Assembly (NCBI GenBank): GCA_913009205.1
Contig: CAJVYC010000005.1
Coordinates: forward strand, 86,363 to 150,362
Source: an uncultured Fluviicola sp.
GTDB taxonomy: Bacteria > Bacteroidota > Bacteroidia > Flavobacteriales_D > Crocinitomicaceae
Direction of reading: 5' to 3'
Length of the DNA: 64,000 nucleotides
The notes beneath the pieces are model-generated. The model had not been told where the DNA came from, ran no database searches, and was given only the letters and a program-made list of their open reading frames with translations. Positions 37,315-46,954 of this stretch are shown piece by piece; the stretch's first letter is position 1, and the number at the start of each line of letters is the position of its first letter. The position numbers and the translations under genes were made by a program.

Positions 37315-39255
37315 ATGAGATATTTATTTTTACCTATTCTATTCGTATTTATGCTGCCTTTTACTGGGCAATCTCAAGTATGTATCGTAAACGTGTCTCC
37401 ACAAGACACAACTATATGCCCTGGTGATTCAGTAGGAGTTGTTGGATATGCAGCAATTGTTGCTTCTGGACAAGATTTCGACTTTGACTTAGGAGCTTTA
37501 CCTCCCGGATGGGCTGCAACAGGTGGTTCAGCATGGGGAAATCCATGTGGAGCTGGAATAAACGGAACTCCTTATTATTGGGCATCTACCTCTGGAAGTG
37601 GTGTTCCAACAGTAGGTTCGCCTGGGTTTGATGTAACATGTGGTGGCTTCTTGAACTTCGATATGGTATTCTCTCAACAAGGTGGAGCCTCTCCATGTGA
37701 AGGGCCTGACCTCGCAAATGAAGGCGTATCTCTTCAGTATAGTACTGATGGTGGATTAACCTGGATTGATATTATCTATTACAGCCCGGGTGGATTTACA
37801 CTTCCAGCTATGCCAGGAACTTCTGGATCTGTAGCGAGTGGTCCAACTATTTATACAACTTGGAATAGCTTTAGTGTTCCAATCCCTGTAGGAGCTTTCA
37901 CTACGAATACTATGTTCCAATGGACGCAAATTAACTCATCTGGAACTTGTTGTGATAACTGGGGACTTGATAACATTGAGATTTTCGGTGGGCCATGTAA
38001 TACAGCCTTAATTACTTGGGATGGTGGCTTGACTAATGATAACGCTTTCTGGGTAACACCATTAAGTGATACATCATTCGTAGCGGATGTTTATGATACA
38101 CTTGGAAACTACATGTGTTCTTCAGATACAATCAACATTACTGTATTGCAACCAACATTAACTTGGGATTTGGTGGATACTTTATACGCTTATTGTCCAA
38201 CGGATTCTTTACCTGCTGAGGTAGTTAACTTCGCAAATGCAATAGCTCCTTGGGACGTCTTATGGTCAAACGGTGATACAATTAATCCAACTTTATTTGG
38301 AACCAACGGAAATCAACAAGATTTAATCACATATACCGTAGAAATAACGGATGGCTGTGGCTATGTATATGAAGACACCGTTATGATGCTTGTCAACCAA
38401 ACCCTCGCAATTGATACTGTTCTGTCATACCCTGCAAGTGCTTGTGACTTTGATGGAGCTGCTTCGGCAGTTATTTCTGGAATAACAAATGTGCTGGGTC
38501 AACCGCTTTACAATTGGTCTGGACCTGGAACTAGTGGTACATTTTCTATAGATGGTACTTCAACTCCTCAGATTCTTTCACCAGGATGGTATTACTTCAC
38601 AGTATCGGATGATGTTTGTGAAGCATCTGATAGTGTTTATGTTGATGTTGAAAACCCACCAATTGCTGAGTTTTCACCAATAGTCGCCCAAGGCTGTTCT
38701 CCGTTAGTTATAGACTTCACGAATACAAGTCAAAATACGGATGCATACACTTGGGTTTGGGGAGATTTCTCTGCGAACTCTAACGATGTAAATCCTTCTC
38801 ACACATTCACGTCTTCATCGAATGTTATGTTGATTGCGTTTGCACCGGGAGATTGTTCTGATACGGCGTATGCATCAATTATTGTGGAGCCTTGTGGGTG
38901 TACAGATCCTTCAGCAACTAACTATAACTCTATTGCAACGATTGATGATGGTTCTTGTATCTTTCCAATACCAACAGTTATTGCACCGAACGTTTTCACT
39001 CCAAACGGGGATGAGATTAATGATGTTTATTCCTTAGAAGTTACAAATGCAATAAATGTTCACCTTGTAATTCTTAACAGATGGGGTAATGTTGTTTTTG
39101 ATCAACAAGGTTTAAACCCAGTTTGGAATGGAACTGCTCCAAGTGGAAATAAGGTTCAAGAAGGAACATATTTCTATAAGTATGTTGTTACTGGTGTTGA
39201 TGAAACTGTGGATTCTCTTGAAGGACATGGATTTATTCAAGTCGTTAACAACTAG
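37315..39255 (+). CDS. Secreted PKD-domain protein with T9SS type B sorting domain
   Basis: The protein has 646 residues. Its signal peptide ends near GQSQ. A MAM-like or jelly-roll region with many Gly/Ser/Thr covers about residues 35-225. Ig/PKD-like domains follow (a PKD-type NPSHTFTSSSNVML near 495), then the calcium-type GCTDPSATNYNS...DDGSC motif near 530. The last 90 residues are the gliding-motility-associated (CHU_C) sorting domain: APNVFTPNGDEINDVY, then LNRWGNVVFD and GTYFYKYVV. It is a cell-surface or secreted product of the type IX system. Confidence 0.9.
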   Translation: MRYLFLPILFVFMLPFTGQSQVCIVNVSPQDTTICPGDSVGVVGYAAIVASGQDFDFDLGALPPGWAATGGSAWGNPCGAGINGTPYYWASTSGSGVPTVGSPGFDVTCGGFLNFDMVFSQQGGASPCEGPDLANEGVSLQYSTDGGLTWIDIIYYSPGGFTLPAMPGTSGSVASGPTIYTTWNSFSVPIPVGAFTTNTMFQWTQINSSGTCCDNWGLDNIEIFGGPCNTALITWDGGLTNDNAFWVTPLSDTSFVADVYDTLGNYMCSSDTINITVLQPTLTWDLVDTLYAYCPTDSLPAEVVNFANAIAPWDVLWSNGDTINPTLFGTNGNQQDLITYTVEITDGCGYVYEDTVMMLVNQTLAIDTVLSYPASACDFDGAASAVISGITNVLGQPLYNWSGPGTSGTFSIDGTSTPQILSPGWYYFTVSDDVCEASDSVYVDVENPPIAEFSPIVAQGCSPLVIDFTNTSQNTDAYTWVWGDFSANSNDVNPSHTFTSSSNVMLIAFAPGDCSDTAYASIIVEPCGCTDPSATNYNSIATIDDGSCIFPIPTVIAPNVFTPNGDEINDVYSLEVTNAINVHLVILNRWGNVVFDQQGLNPVWNGTAPSGNKVQEGTYFYKYVVTGVDETVDSLEGHGFIQVVNN

Positions 39256-39274
39256 TTATTGAATTCGATATATC

Positions 39275-39311
39275 AAAGTCCCGTTTCGGTTAAACCGAAA
39301 CGGGACTTTTT
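39275..39311 (+). terminator. Strong hairpin terminator
   Basis: A perfect 16-base stem (AAAGTCCCGTTTCGGT with its complement) surrounds a three-base loop at 39291-39293, followed by T residues. It sits 20 bases after the T9SS protein stop. Confidence 0.9.
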
Positions 39312-39410
39312 CTTACCCTAAACTTTCGTTCAATCTATGAAGCCATCGGCACATCAAACTATTTGAAGCTTTTACTCTTAAGTTTTGAATGGATTCGGCT
39401 TCGTAACTCT

Positions 39411-39418
39411 TATATTTG
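39411..39418 (+). promoter_or_regulatory. Bacteroidota -7 promoter element of polyprenyl synthase
   Basis: TATATTTG is an exact TAnnTTTG match five bases before the ATG at 39424. It supports that ATG over the upstream extension and predicts a leaderless message. Confidence 0.6.
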
Positions 39419-39423
39419 TACTT

Positions 39424-40395
39424 ATGATGTCTGTCAAGGAAATAATGGAGCCAATATCATCTGAAATGTCTGAATTCGAAGGGCGTTTTAGAGCAAGTAT
39501 GAAGTCAAAGGTTCCGCTATTGGATAAAGTTACTCACTACATCATTCGAAGAAAGGGAAAACAAATGCGACCAATGTTTATTTTTCTCACAGCCAAAATG
39601 TTAGGGAAAATTAATGACAAAACTTATGATGCAGCTACTCTAGTTGAACTTCTTCATACCGCTACGCTTGTCCATGACGACGTTGTAGATGACGCGAATG
39701 AGAGAAGAGGGTTCTTTTCTGTGAATGCACTCTGGAAAAATAAAATTGCAGTTTTGGTTGGTGACTATATGCTTTCCAAAGTTCTACTCCTTTCAATCGA
39801 GAACAACAATACGAAACTTCTTGAAGTTGTTGCCAGAGCCGTTCGTGAAATGTCGGAAGGTGAACTTCTTCAATTGGAAAAAGCCCGAAAATTAGACATT
39901 ACCGAAGAGATCTATTTTGAAGTGATTCGCCAAAAAACAGCATCCTTAATCTCAACTTGTTGCGAAGCAGGTGCAATCAGTGTGGAACGTTTTGACGAAA
40001 CTGAGAAAATGCGTTTGTTCGGAGAATATATCGGAATCGCATTTCAATTGAAAGATGACATTTTCGATTATGGTGAACCCGGTGAAATTGGCAAACCAAC
40101 TGGCCTCGATATTCGCGAAAGAAAAATGACGCTTCCTTTGATCTTTGCGCTAAACAATAGCACACCAGAAATAAGAAAGGAACTCATTACTATCGTTAAA
40201 AACCATAACGAAAATCCTAAGAAAGTTAGAAGAGCTGTTGAACTCGTCATTGAATATGGAGGTATCGATTACACCCACAAGAAGATGCTTGACTTCAAAG
40301 ACTTGGCTGTTGACTTGATTGAGAATCTTCCAGATTCAGATGCGAAAAAGTCAATTTTAGGCTTGATTGAATACACTACTAAAAGAAAGAAATAA
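39424..40395 (+). CDS. Trans-isoprenyl diphosphate synthase (long chain)
   Basis: The protein has 323 residues. The first aspartate-rich motif is HDDVVDDANERRG near residue 85, the second is KDDIFDYG near residue 212. Small residues before the first motif (ATLVHDD) favour a long-chain product such as octaprenyl or heptaprenyl diphosphate for menaquinone. A GGPP role for the carotenoid genes cannot be excluded. A longer frame from 39385 contains the promoter box and is rejected. Confidence 0.85.
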   Translation: MMSVKEIMEPISSEMSEFEGRFRASMKSKVPLLDKVTHYIIRRKGKQMRPMFIFLTAKMLGKINDKTYDAATLVELLHTATLVHDDVVDDANERRGFFSVNALWKNKIAVLVGDYMLSKVLLLSIENNNTKLLEVVARAVREMSEGELLQLEKARKLDITEEIYFEVIRQKTASLISTCCEAGAISVERFDETEKMRLFGEYIGIAFQLKDDIFDYGEPGEIGKPTGLDIRERKMTLPLIFALNNSTPEIRKELITIVKNHNENPKKVRRAVELVIEYGGIDYTHKKMLDFKDLAVDLIENLPDSDAKKSILGLIEYTTKRKK

Positions 40396-40396
40396 A

Positions 40397-40852
40397 ATGA
40401 AATATTTACAATTACTTACGCTTGTAATAATAGTTACTGCTTGTTCAGAAAAAACGACTGATGAACCGACTAAAAATCCTACTAAGGAAAACAACTCAAC
40501 TACCACAGCAACAGAAGCTCCAACAGTAGAGACTCTAGAAGAATTAGTTGACATTAAAGGGCACACCTTTACGCAATACTATCCAGGAAAAAAACAGATT
40601 AAATTTCAGGGACTTCAAGACGATCAAAAAAGACGCAACGGCAAATGGTCGTATTTCAGTCCTGATGGAAAAGAACTTTCAACGACAATGTATAGCCATG
40701 GCAAAAAGCACGGCCACATGATTGTGAAACATGAAAATGGAACGTTGTACTACCATGGTGAAATGTCTGAAGATAAAAAAATTGGAATCTGGAAAAATTA
40801 CGATGAAGATGGTGTTTTCATTGGAGAAACAGATTTTAGCGACGGTAAATAA
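40397..40852 (+). CDS. Lipoprotein with YwqK/MORN-like repeats
   Basis: The protein has 151 residues. Signal peptide with lipobox IVTAC near residue 16, then a Thr/Glu/Pro-rich linker. Two or three MORN-like repeats follow (YFSPDGKEL, HENGTLYYHGEMSEDKKIG), as in YwqK-family proteins. Function unknown. It starts two bases after the polyprenyl synthase stop and ends in overlap with dnaG (TAATG). It shares its repeat type with the protein at 58243. Confidence 0.75.
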   Translation: MKYLQLLTLVIIVTACSEKTTDEPTKNPTKENNSTTTATEAPTVETLEELVDIKGHTFTQYYPGKKQIKFQGLQDDQKRRNGKWSYFSPDGKELSTTMYSHGKKHGHMIVKHENGTLYYHGEMSEDKKIGIWKNYDEDGVFIGETDFSDGK

Positions 40853-42876
40853 TGGCTATGATCCCACCACATATTGTCGACGACATCATGCAAACTTCTC
40901 GTATTGAGGAGGTAATTGGTGATTTTGTCAGTTTAAAACGTGCCGGGTCGAACCTGAAAGGACTAAGTCCATTTACAGATGAAAAAACAGCTTCATTCGT
41001 AGTCTCGCCTGCAAAACAAATCTTTAAATGTTTCTCAACGGGTAAAGGAGGATCGGTAGTCACCTTTCTTATGGAAAAGGAACATTATTCTTATCCAGAA
41101 GCATTGCGATGGTTAGCGGATAAATACGGAGTTCAAATTCCAGAGGATAAGCCTGCAACTCCAGAGGAGCTTGCAGCTATTTCCGAAAGAGAAAGCCTGC
41201 ATGTTATTAATGACTTTGCCAGAAGTGAATTTGTTGATCGACTTCATAATTCAGACGAAGGAAAAAAAATAGGCCTCTCCTACTTCACCGAACGTGGATT
41301 TAGACCCGAGATTATTGAATTGTTCCAACTGGGGTATTCAATCAATAAAGGCGATGATTTTACCGCTGCGGCTCTCAAGAAAGGCTACAAACTCGAATAT
41401 TTAGAAAAGGTTGGCCTTTCCAAAACAAAAGATGATCGTTCGTTCGATTTCTTTAGAGGAAGGGTAATGTTTCCAATTCACAGTGTTTCCGGACGAGTCC
41501 TAGGTTTTGGAGGTAGAACACTTCAATCAGATAAAAAAATTGCTAAGTATTTTAATTCCCCAGAGAGTTTAATCTACAACAAAAGTGCGATCCTTTATGG
41601 GCTTCATTTTGCAAAGAGCGACATCATTAAATACGATAATTGCTACTTGTGTGAAGGCTACACAGATGTGATTAGCATGTATCAAGCAGGTGTGAAAAAT
41701 GTTGTCTCATCTTCCGGAACTTCGTTGACTCGAGATCAAATTCGTTTGGTGAAACGCTATACGAAAAACATAACTGTTCTTTATGATGGTGATGCCCCGG
41801 GAATTAAAGCATCCTTCCGTGGGATTGATTTGATCCTTGAAGAAGGGCTGAATGTGAAGGTTGTATTGTTTCCAGATGGGGAAGATCCTGATTCGTTTGC
41901 AAAGAAATCGAGCACCTCAGAATTGGAAACCTTTATTGCAGAAAAACAACAAGATTTCATTTCCTTCAAGGTGGATGTACTGCTTGAAACTGAAGGCAGT
42001 GACCCAATCAAGAAAGCGCAATTAATCAAAGACATTTCGCACAGTGTTTCTTTAATACCAGACCAAATTACAAGAAGTGTTTTTGTACCAGAAGTTGCGA
42101 AGCGTTTCAATATTAAAGAAGAAATCATTTGGGCAGAGGTTTCCAAAGACCGAAGCGATGCAGCTATAAAAAATCAAAGGGATTCTCTCCGTAAGAAAAT
42201 CGCTCCAAACAAACCACAGCAAACATCTCCAGAGGCCGATGGTTCATTCGATCCTTATGCACATGAGCCTAGCCCGATGGAGGAAGAAGAATTGGTTGTT
42301 GACACCAAAAAGGATGACTTCAATGAATTTGACCTTATGCGGATACTCGTTAAATATGGCCCACTTGCGATTATTACAAAACAACTCAACGAAAAAGGCG
42401 AAGAAGAGGATATTGAAACGAGTATCGCTGAATTGATTTGTCACGAATTACACGTTGATGAATTGGTTTTTGAAACACCTCTTTTAAATAAAATGTATGG
42501 AATTATATCGGATGCTCTATCTGAAAACACATTCCTTAAAACATCTTACTTCCAGCGTCTTGAAGATCAAGAAATTGTTGGTTTCGTTACTGAAATTGAA
42601 ATGAACGATTATGAACTAAGTACAAAGTGGGTTACAAAATACAACGTGCATACGGCAACAGAAGAAGACAAACTGCATCATGCTGTTATGAGTTCAATCT
42701 TCACATTTAAAAGCTCCAAAGTGCAGCAAAGAATTGACAGAATTATTACAAGAATGACGACACAAGAAAGCGAACTTAGTGATGAAGATCTAAAGGATAT
42801 GCAATCTGAGATGGTAAGATTAAATTCAATTCGCGTGAAAATCGCTACCATGAGTGGCAGAATATTTTCGCATTAG
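40852..42876 (+). CDS. dnaG: DNA primase
   Basis: The protein has 674 residues. The N-terminal zinc-type domain keeps the fold (LSPFTDEKTASF, then VSPAKQIFKCFSTGKGG) but has only one of the four zinc ligands of the usual CX2HX17CX2C. The catalytic TOPRIM domain follows at about 255-340 (CEGYTDVISMYQAG and LYDGDAPGIKA, with its Asp pair). The C-terminal helicase-binding region is long and acidic. It makes RNA primers at replication forks. It starts in overlap with the lipoprotein upstream; ATG 40858 is an alternative. Confidence 0.95.
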   Translation: MAMIPPHIVDDIMQTSRIEEVIGDFVSLKRAGSNLKGLSPFTDEKTASFVVSPAKQIFKCFSTGKGGSVVTFLMEKEHYSYPEALRWLADKYGVQIPEDKPATPEELAAISERESLHVINDFARSEFVDRLHNSDEGKKIGLSYFTERGFRPEIIELFQLGYSINKGDDFTAAALKKGYKLEYLEKVGLSKTKDDRSFDFFRGRVMFPIHSVSGRVLGFGGRTLQSDKKIAKYFNSPESLIYNKSAILYGLHFAKSDIIKYDNCYLCEGYTDVISMYQAGVKNVVSSSGTSLTRDQIRLVKRYTKNITVLYDGDAPGIKASFRGIDLILEEGLNVKVVLFPDGEDPDSFAKKSSTSELETFIAEKQQDFISFKVDVLLETEGSDPIKKAQLIKDISHSVSLIPDQITRSVFVPEVAKRFNIKEEIIWAEVSKDRSDAAIKNQRDSLRKKIAPNKPQQTSPEADGSFDPYAHEPSPMEEEELVVDTKKDDFNEFDLMRILVKYGPLAIITKQLNEKGEEEDIETSIAELICHELHVDELVFETPLLNKMYGIISDALSENTFLKTSYFQRLEDQEIVGFVTEIEMNDYELSTKWVTKYNVHTATEEDKLHHAVMSSIFTFKSSKVQQRIDRIITRMTTQESELSDEDLKDMQSEMVRLNSIRVKIATMSGRIFSH

Positions 42877-42883
42877 AAGATTG

Positions 42884-43600
42884 TTAAACCAACAACCTCT
42901 TATACATCTGAATCGTATTTTCCAATCCATAATACAAAGCGTCTGAGATCAACGCGTGCCCAATAGAAACCTCCATCAGACCAACAATTTTCTCATCAAA
43001 GAAGCGAAGGTTGTCAAGACTTAAATCATGACCTGCATTTATTCCAAGTCCTAACTCAGTAGCCAGGTTTGAAGCTGTAACATAATTCTTAATCGCCGCT
43101 TCAGGATCTTTTGTATAATTTTCAGCAAAAGGACCGGTATATAATTCAATTCTATCAACACCACTTTTAGCAGCATATTCGATGTTTTGCAGATCGGTAT
43201 CCACAAAAATCGAAGATCGAATTCCTAGATCTCGAAATTGAGCCGATAAATCCGTAAGAAAATCCAAATTTTTCTTTGTATCCCAACCTGCATTTGAAGT
43301 CAAAACATGAGGTGGATCTGGAACCAAAGTTGCTTGTGCGGGTTTAACTTCATTCAATAAATCCATGAATCTGTCATCCGGATATCCTTCAATGTTGAAT
43401 TCTGTCGTGACAACTTGCGCCAAATCAATGACATCTTGTCTTGTTATATGTCGCTCATCTGGACGAGGATGAACAGTAATTCCATTTGCTCCAAAACGCT
43501 CACAATCAATAGCTACTTGTACAACGTTTGGTGTGATACTACCTCTTGCATTTCGAATAGTCGCTATTTTATTTACGTTAACGCTTAATTTGGTCTTCAT
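42884..43600 (-). CDS. pdxJ: Pyridoxine 5'-phosphate synthase
   Basis: The protein has 238 residues and a TIM barrel. It condenses 1-deoxyxylulose 5-phosphate with 3-amino-2-oxopropyl phosphate to form pyridoxine 5'-phosphate. Signatures are [16 protein letters not shown] near residue 4, [12 protein letters not shown] near 40 and [11 protein letters not shown] near 197. It converges with dnaG (7-base gap) and is divergent from the CBS gene. A clean -7 box lies upstream (43629-43636). Confidence 0.95.
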   Translation of the reverse strand: MKTKLSVNVNKIATIRNARGSITPNVVQVAIDCERFGANGITVHPRPDERHITRQDVIDLAQVVTTEFNIEGYPDDRFMDLLNEVKPAQATLVPDPPHVLTSNAGWDTKKNLDFLTDLSAQFRDLGIRSSIFVDTDLQNIEYAAKSGVDRIELYTGPFAENYTKDPEAAIKNYVTASNLATELGLGINAGHDLSLDNLRFFDEKIVGLMEVSIGHALISDALYYGLENTIQMYKRLLV

Positions 43601-43628
43601 CGGTATGATTTTTGTCGAAGTAAAAGTA

Positions 43629-43636
43629 CAAACTTA
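43629..43636 (-). promoter_or_regulatory. Bacteroidota -7 promoter element of pdxJ
   Basis: The minus strand reads TAAGTTTG, an exact TAnnTTTG match 28 bases before the pdxJ ATG. Confidence 0.55.
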
Positions 43637-43666
43637 CTCAGTAATTATAGTACATTAGTATAGACA

Positions 43667-44329
43667 ATGAGAGCATTAAGCCTAATAACAGAGGATATTC
43701 CGCCATTAACGCATAATGATACGGGAGAACGGGCCTTAAACTGGATGGACGAATTTAAAGTGTCGCACCTGCCTGTTTTAAAAGACGGGAATTTTGTTGG
43801 CGTTATTTCGGAAACAGAAGTTCTCAATAAAATGGATTTAAACAAACCATTGGACGAGCTTTTTCAACACTTGCCGCGACCCTATGTAAATGCTGGGGAT
43901 CATATTTACCAAGTACTTTCTAAAATAGCCGAATTCAAATTGAGTTTGATTCCAATTTTAAATGATGATGAAAATTACCTAGGATGCACGACTGTTCATC
44001 ACCTGATGACCTTAATTGCAAACACGGGAAGTATTAAGGAAAATGGCGGCATCTTAGTTCTCGAAATGGCGCGATCAGATTATTCAATGTCGGAAATTGC
44101 CCAAATCGTTGAAAGTAATGACGCACGAATTTTGAGCTCATACATCATGTCTTCTCCTGATTCAACAAACATTGAATTGACTTTGAAGCTGAATAAAATA
44201 GAGTTGGATAGAATCATTCGTACATTTGAACGGTATGATTATATTATAAAAGCGTCTTTCCAAAAGAGTAACGAAAATGATGACATGCAATTTCGTTATG
44301 ATTCGTTGATGAATTATTTGAATCTATAG
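43667..44329 (+). CDS. CBS-domain protein (AcuB-like)
   Basis: The protein has 220 residues. Two CBS domains occupy about residues 1-130 (FKVSHLPVLKDGNFVGVISE and SLIPILNDDENYLGCTTVHH), followed by an ACT-like region (about 135-205). Such proteins sense adenine nucleotides; the target is unknown. It is three bases upstream of nadK and divergent from pdxJ, and this order is common in Bacteroidota. Confidence 0.85.
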   Translation: MRALSLITEDIPPLTHNDTGERALNWMDEFKVSHLPVLKDGNFVGVISETEVLNKMDLNKPLDELFQHLPRPYVNAGDHIYQVLSKIAEFKLSLIPILNDDENYLGCTTVHHLMTLIANTGSIKENGGILVLEMARSDYSMSEIAQIVESNDARILSSYIMSSPDSTNIELTLKLNKIELDRIIRTFERYDYIIKASFQKSNENDDMQFRYDSLMNYLNL

Positions 44330-44331
44330 AG

Positions 44332-45210
44332 ATGAATGTAGCTGTTTTCGGCCGAAAGGTAACCAAGCAAAATTTAGAATATTACAACCGATTCTTAGGG
44401 ATTTTAAAGGACTACGGATGGAATCCTGTTGTTGAATCCAACCTAAAGAAGTTGCTGGTCAAAAAAGCCGGTATTTCAAAAAGCACGGATGAATTTCACT
44501 CCCACAAAGACTTTAAATCTGGTATCGACCTAAGTTTTAGTATTGGTGGTGATGGAACTTTTATTGAAAATGTAAAATTCATTCGCGACTCTAAAGTTCC
44601 TGTTATGGGAATCAATACTGGCCGATTGGGTTTCCTTGCCAATATCTCCAAAGAAAATTTAGAAGAAGCCATGGAAATGGTTTACACAAAGAACTTCGAG
44701 CATCAGAAAAGATCACTTATAAAGGTTGAAACGGCTCAAAATTACTTCGGAGAAGACAATTTTGCCTTGAACGAGATCACTCTGCAGAAGAAAGATAGCT
44801 CCTCAATGATTACTGTTCACGCGTCATTGGAAGGTAAATACTTGAACTCTTATTGGGCAGATGGTTTAATCGTGGCAACTCCTTCCGGTTCGACAGGATA
44901 TAGCCTAAGCTGTGGCGGGCCAATTATTACACCAGGATGTGAAGTTCACATACTAACTCCAATTGCACCGCACAACCTCAATGTAAGGCCAATAGTTATT
45001 CCTGATCATATGCCGATTAGGTTGAGCATAGAGGGAAGAAATAGAACATATTTAATGAGTATCGATGGGAAATCGGTTCCTATTAAAAATGAAGAAGAGC
45101 TCTCGATCTCAAAAGCAAATTACATGATTAACGTAATTAAATTTAAAGACAATAACTTTTTGGATACAATCCGTAACAAAATGTTATGGGGAATTGACAA
45201 AAGAAATTAG
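44332..45210 (+). CDS. nadK: NAD kinase
   Basis: The protein has 292 residues. The GGDGT motif (SIGGDGTFIEN near residue 67) and NTGRLGFLA near 98 are present. The conserved NE pair and the SGSTGYSLSCGGPII motif lie near residue 182. It phosphorylates NAD to NADP. It follows the CBS gene by two bases. Confidence 0.95.
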   Translation: MNVAVFGRKVTKQNLEYYNRFLGILKDYGWNPVVESNLKKLLVKKAGISKSTDEFHSHKDFKSGIDLSFSIGGDGTFIENVKFIRDSKVPVMGINTGRLGFLANISKENLEEAMEMVYTKNFEHQKRSLIKVETAQNYFGEDNFALNEITLQKKDSSSMITVHASLEGKYLNSYWADGLIVATPSGSTGYSLSCGGPIITPGCEVHILTPIAPHNLNVRPIVIPDHMPIRLSIEGRNRTYLMSIDGKSVPIKNEEELSISKANYMINVIKFKDNNFLDTIRNKMLWGIDKRN

Positions 45211-45300
45211 AGCTCTTTTTCGCTTCGGCAGTACTTTTGCATTATCATTTGAAGTCGTTACATATTCAATTTGAGAATAGTACATCTCTGAATAAATCCG

Positions 45301-45308
45301 TATTTTTG
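45301..45308 (+). promoter_or_regulatory. Bacteroidota -7 promoter element of the immunophilin gene
   Basis: TATTTTTG is an exact TAnnTTTG match 49 bases before the ATG at 45358. A second match, TACTTTTG, lies at 45232-45239. Confidence 0.45.
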
Positions 45309-45357
45309 GGGCACCATTTAACGAAACTTATATTATCAAAATTAATAAACTGAAAAA

Positions 45358-46782
45358 ATGAACAAATTACTTTTAACACTATTATCAATAACCCTCATAG
45401 GATCAGTATTCGCTGGTGATTTAGAAGGAAAAAAACCGAAGAAAGAAAAGAAAGCCAAAATGGCTGACGGTATGTATGCTAAAATAACAACGACTAAAGG
45501 TGTTATTATGTGCAAGCTTGAATTCGAAAAAACACCGATGACGGTTGCAAATTTCGTTGGACTTACTACTGGAGATTTCATGGTTGACACAAATAAATAC
45601 ACGACTCCTTTTTACAATGGTGTCAAATTTCACCGTGTTATTAAAAACTTCATGATTCAAGGTGGAGACCCACTAGGAAATGGTTCTGGCGGACCTGACC
45701 ACAGAATATTTGACGAAACGAGAGCAGATTTAAAACACACCGGACCTGGAATTCTTTCAATGGCAAATTCAGATCCTCAAGGTTCAAAGGAAGCGTATTC
45801 GAATACAGGACAAACAAACGGAAGTCAATTCTTTATTACGCATAAAGCGACTCCACATTTGGATGGATTGCACACTGTATTTGGACATGTTATCGATGGT
45901 CAAAATGTCATTAACAAAATTGAACAAGGTGATGAAATGATTACTGTTGAAATCATTAGACAAGGTAAGGCAGCCAAGTCTTTTAATGCTACCTTGGTTT
46001 ACAAGCAAAAAAGTTTCGAATTAACTCCAGAAGGTCAAAAAGGACTTTTAGTAACTAACAATAAAATGATTGCTATTCAAGAAGATGAAATGGCAAGTCT
46101 TCAAACAAAACTTGACGCGACGACTAAGGATAAAAAGAAAACAAAGATTGCAGCTGAGATAAAACCATTGAAAGCTTCAATTGACAAATTGACACAAGAG
46201 AACAAGGCAATTGAAGATAAGTTAGCAGGAGCGATTAAAGTAGCCGAAGAAAAAGCATATATCGCGAAATGCTCTGCAATGTCAACGGAAGAATTTAACG
46301 CATTCTTTGTAACTGAGATTAAAAAGGACTTCCCAAATGCAAAGCAAACAGCATCTGGTTTAGTATATGTTATTGACAATATTGGAGAAGGTGCAAAGCC
46401 TGTTAAAGGTTCTAAAATGTCAGTTCACTGTACAGGTAATTTCCGTAAAGATGGATCTAAATTCTTCTCTACGAAAGACTCACCAGGAAAACCAATGGAT
46501 TTTGAATACAAAGTTCAAGGTATGGTTCCAGGTTGGGAAGAAGGATTGGCAATGTTAGGTAAAGGAGGAAAAGCGAAATTTTTCTTACCGTTTCACTTAG
46601 CGTATGGACCACAAGGAAGAAGAGGAGCAATCCCACCTTTCTCTGATTTAATTTTCGATACAGAAGTATTGAATATTACACCTCCTCAAACTCTGAAACC
46701 AGTGGATGAGTCAATTCTGCCGCCACCTGAACCAGCGGATCATAGCGGGCACAATCATGATGGACACAATCACGATCACTAG
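45358..46782 (+). CDS. Cyclophilin-FKBP fusion peptidyl-prolyl isomerase
   Basis: The protein has 474 residues. Signal peptide, a Lys/Glu-rich linker, then a cyclophilin domain (about 40-215; FHRVIKNFMIQGGDP, TNGSQFFITHKATPHLDG). A charged helical linker (about 230-310) leads to an FKBP domain (about 330-450; SKMSVHCTGNFRKDGSKF, VPGWEEGLAMLGKGGKAKF, YGP..RGAIPPFSDLIFD). The tail is His-rich (HSGHNHDGHNHDH). Both catalytic cores look intact. The signal peptide directs it to the periplasm, where it would help fold proteins. Cyp-FKBP fusions are known but rare. Confidence 0.93.
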   Translation: MNKLLLTLLSITLIGSVFAGDLEGKKPKKEKKAKMADGMYAKITTTKGVIMCKLEFEKTPMTVANFVGLTTGDFMVDTNKYTTPFYNGVKFHRVIKNFMIQGGDPLGNGSGGPDHRIFDETRADLKHTGPGILSMANSDPQGSKEAYSNTGQTNGSQFFITHKATPHLDGLHTVFGHVIDGQNVINKIEQGDEMITVEIIRQGKAAKSFNATLVYKQKSFELTPEGQKGLLVTNNKMIAIQEDEMASLQTKLDATTKDKKKTKIAAEIKPLKASIDKLTQENKAIEDKLAGAIKVAEEKAYIAKCSAMSTEEFNAFFVTEIKKDFPNAKQTASGLVYVIDNIGEGAKPVKGSKMSVHCTGNFRKDGSKFFSTKDSPGKPMDFEYKVQGMVPGWEEGLAMLGKGGKAKFFLPFHLAYGPQGRRGAIPPFSDLIFDTEVLNITPPQTLKPVDESILPPPEPADHSGHNHDGHNHDH

Positions 46783-46803
46783 TATTTAAATTATAATTTG
46801 ATT

Positions 46804-46838
46804 AAGCCGCTATCAGTTCAACTGAGAGCGGCTTTTTT
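46804..46838 (+). terminator. Hairpin terminator after the immunophilin gene
   Basis: The stem AAGCCGCTATCAG pairs with CTGAGAGCGGCTT (one bulge/mismatch) around a TTCAA loop, followed by seven T residues. It is 22 bases after the stop. Confidence 0.9.
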
Positions 46839-46954
46839 TGTTCAACTAGTTATTTCCAATTCTAGGTTTAAACTTCTGACTTAAATCTTTTTAGTTATGA
46901 AGGACGAAACCCAACAACCCGAAACAAAACCTTTCCTTGAAACGCGAGTGTTTG

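Noticed and set aside
37315..39255. Phage tail or adhesin island
   Set aside because: The Ig/PKD modules plus CHU_C domain are ordinary type IX secreted cargo; no phage genes are nearby.
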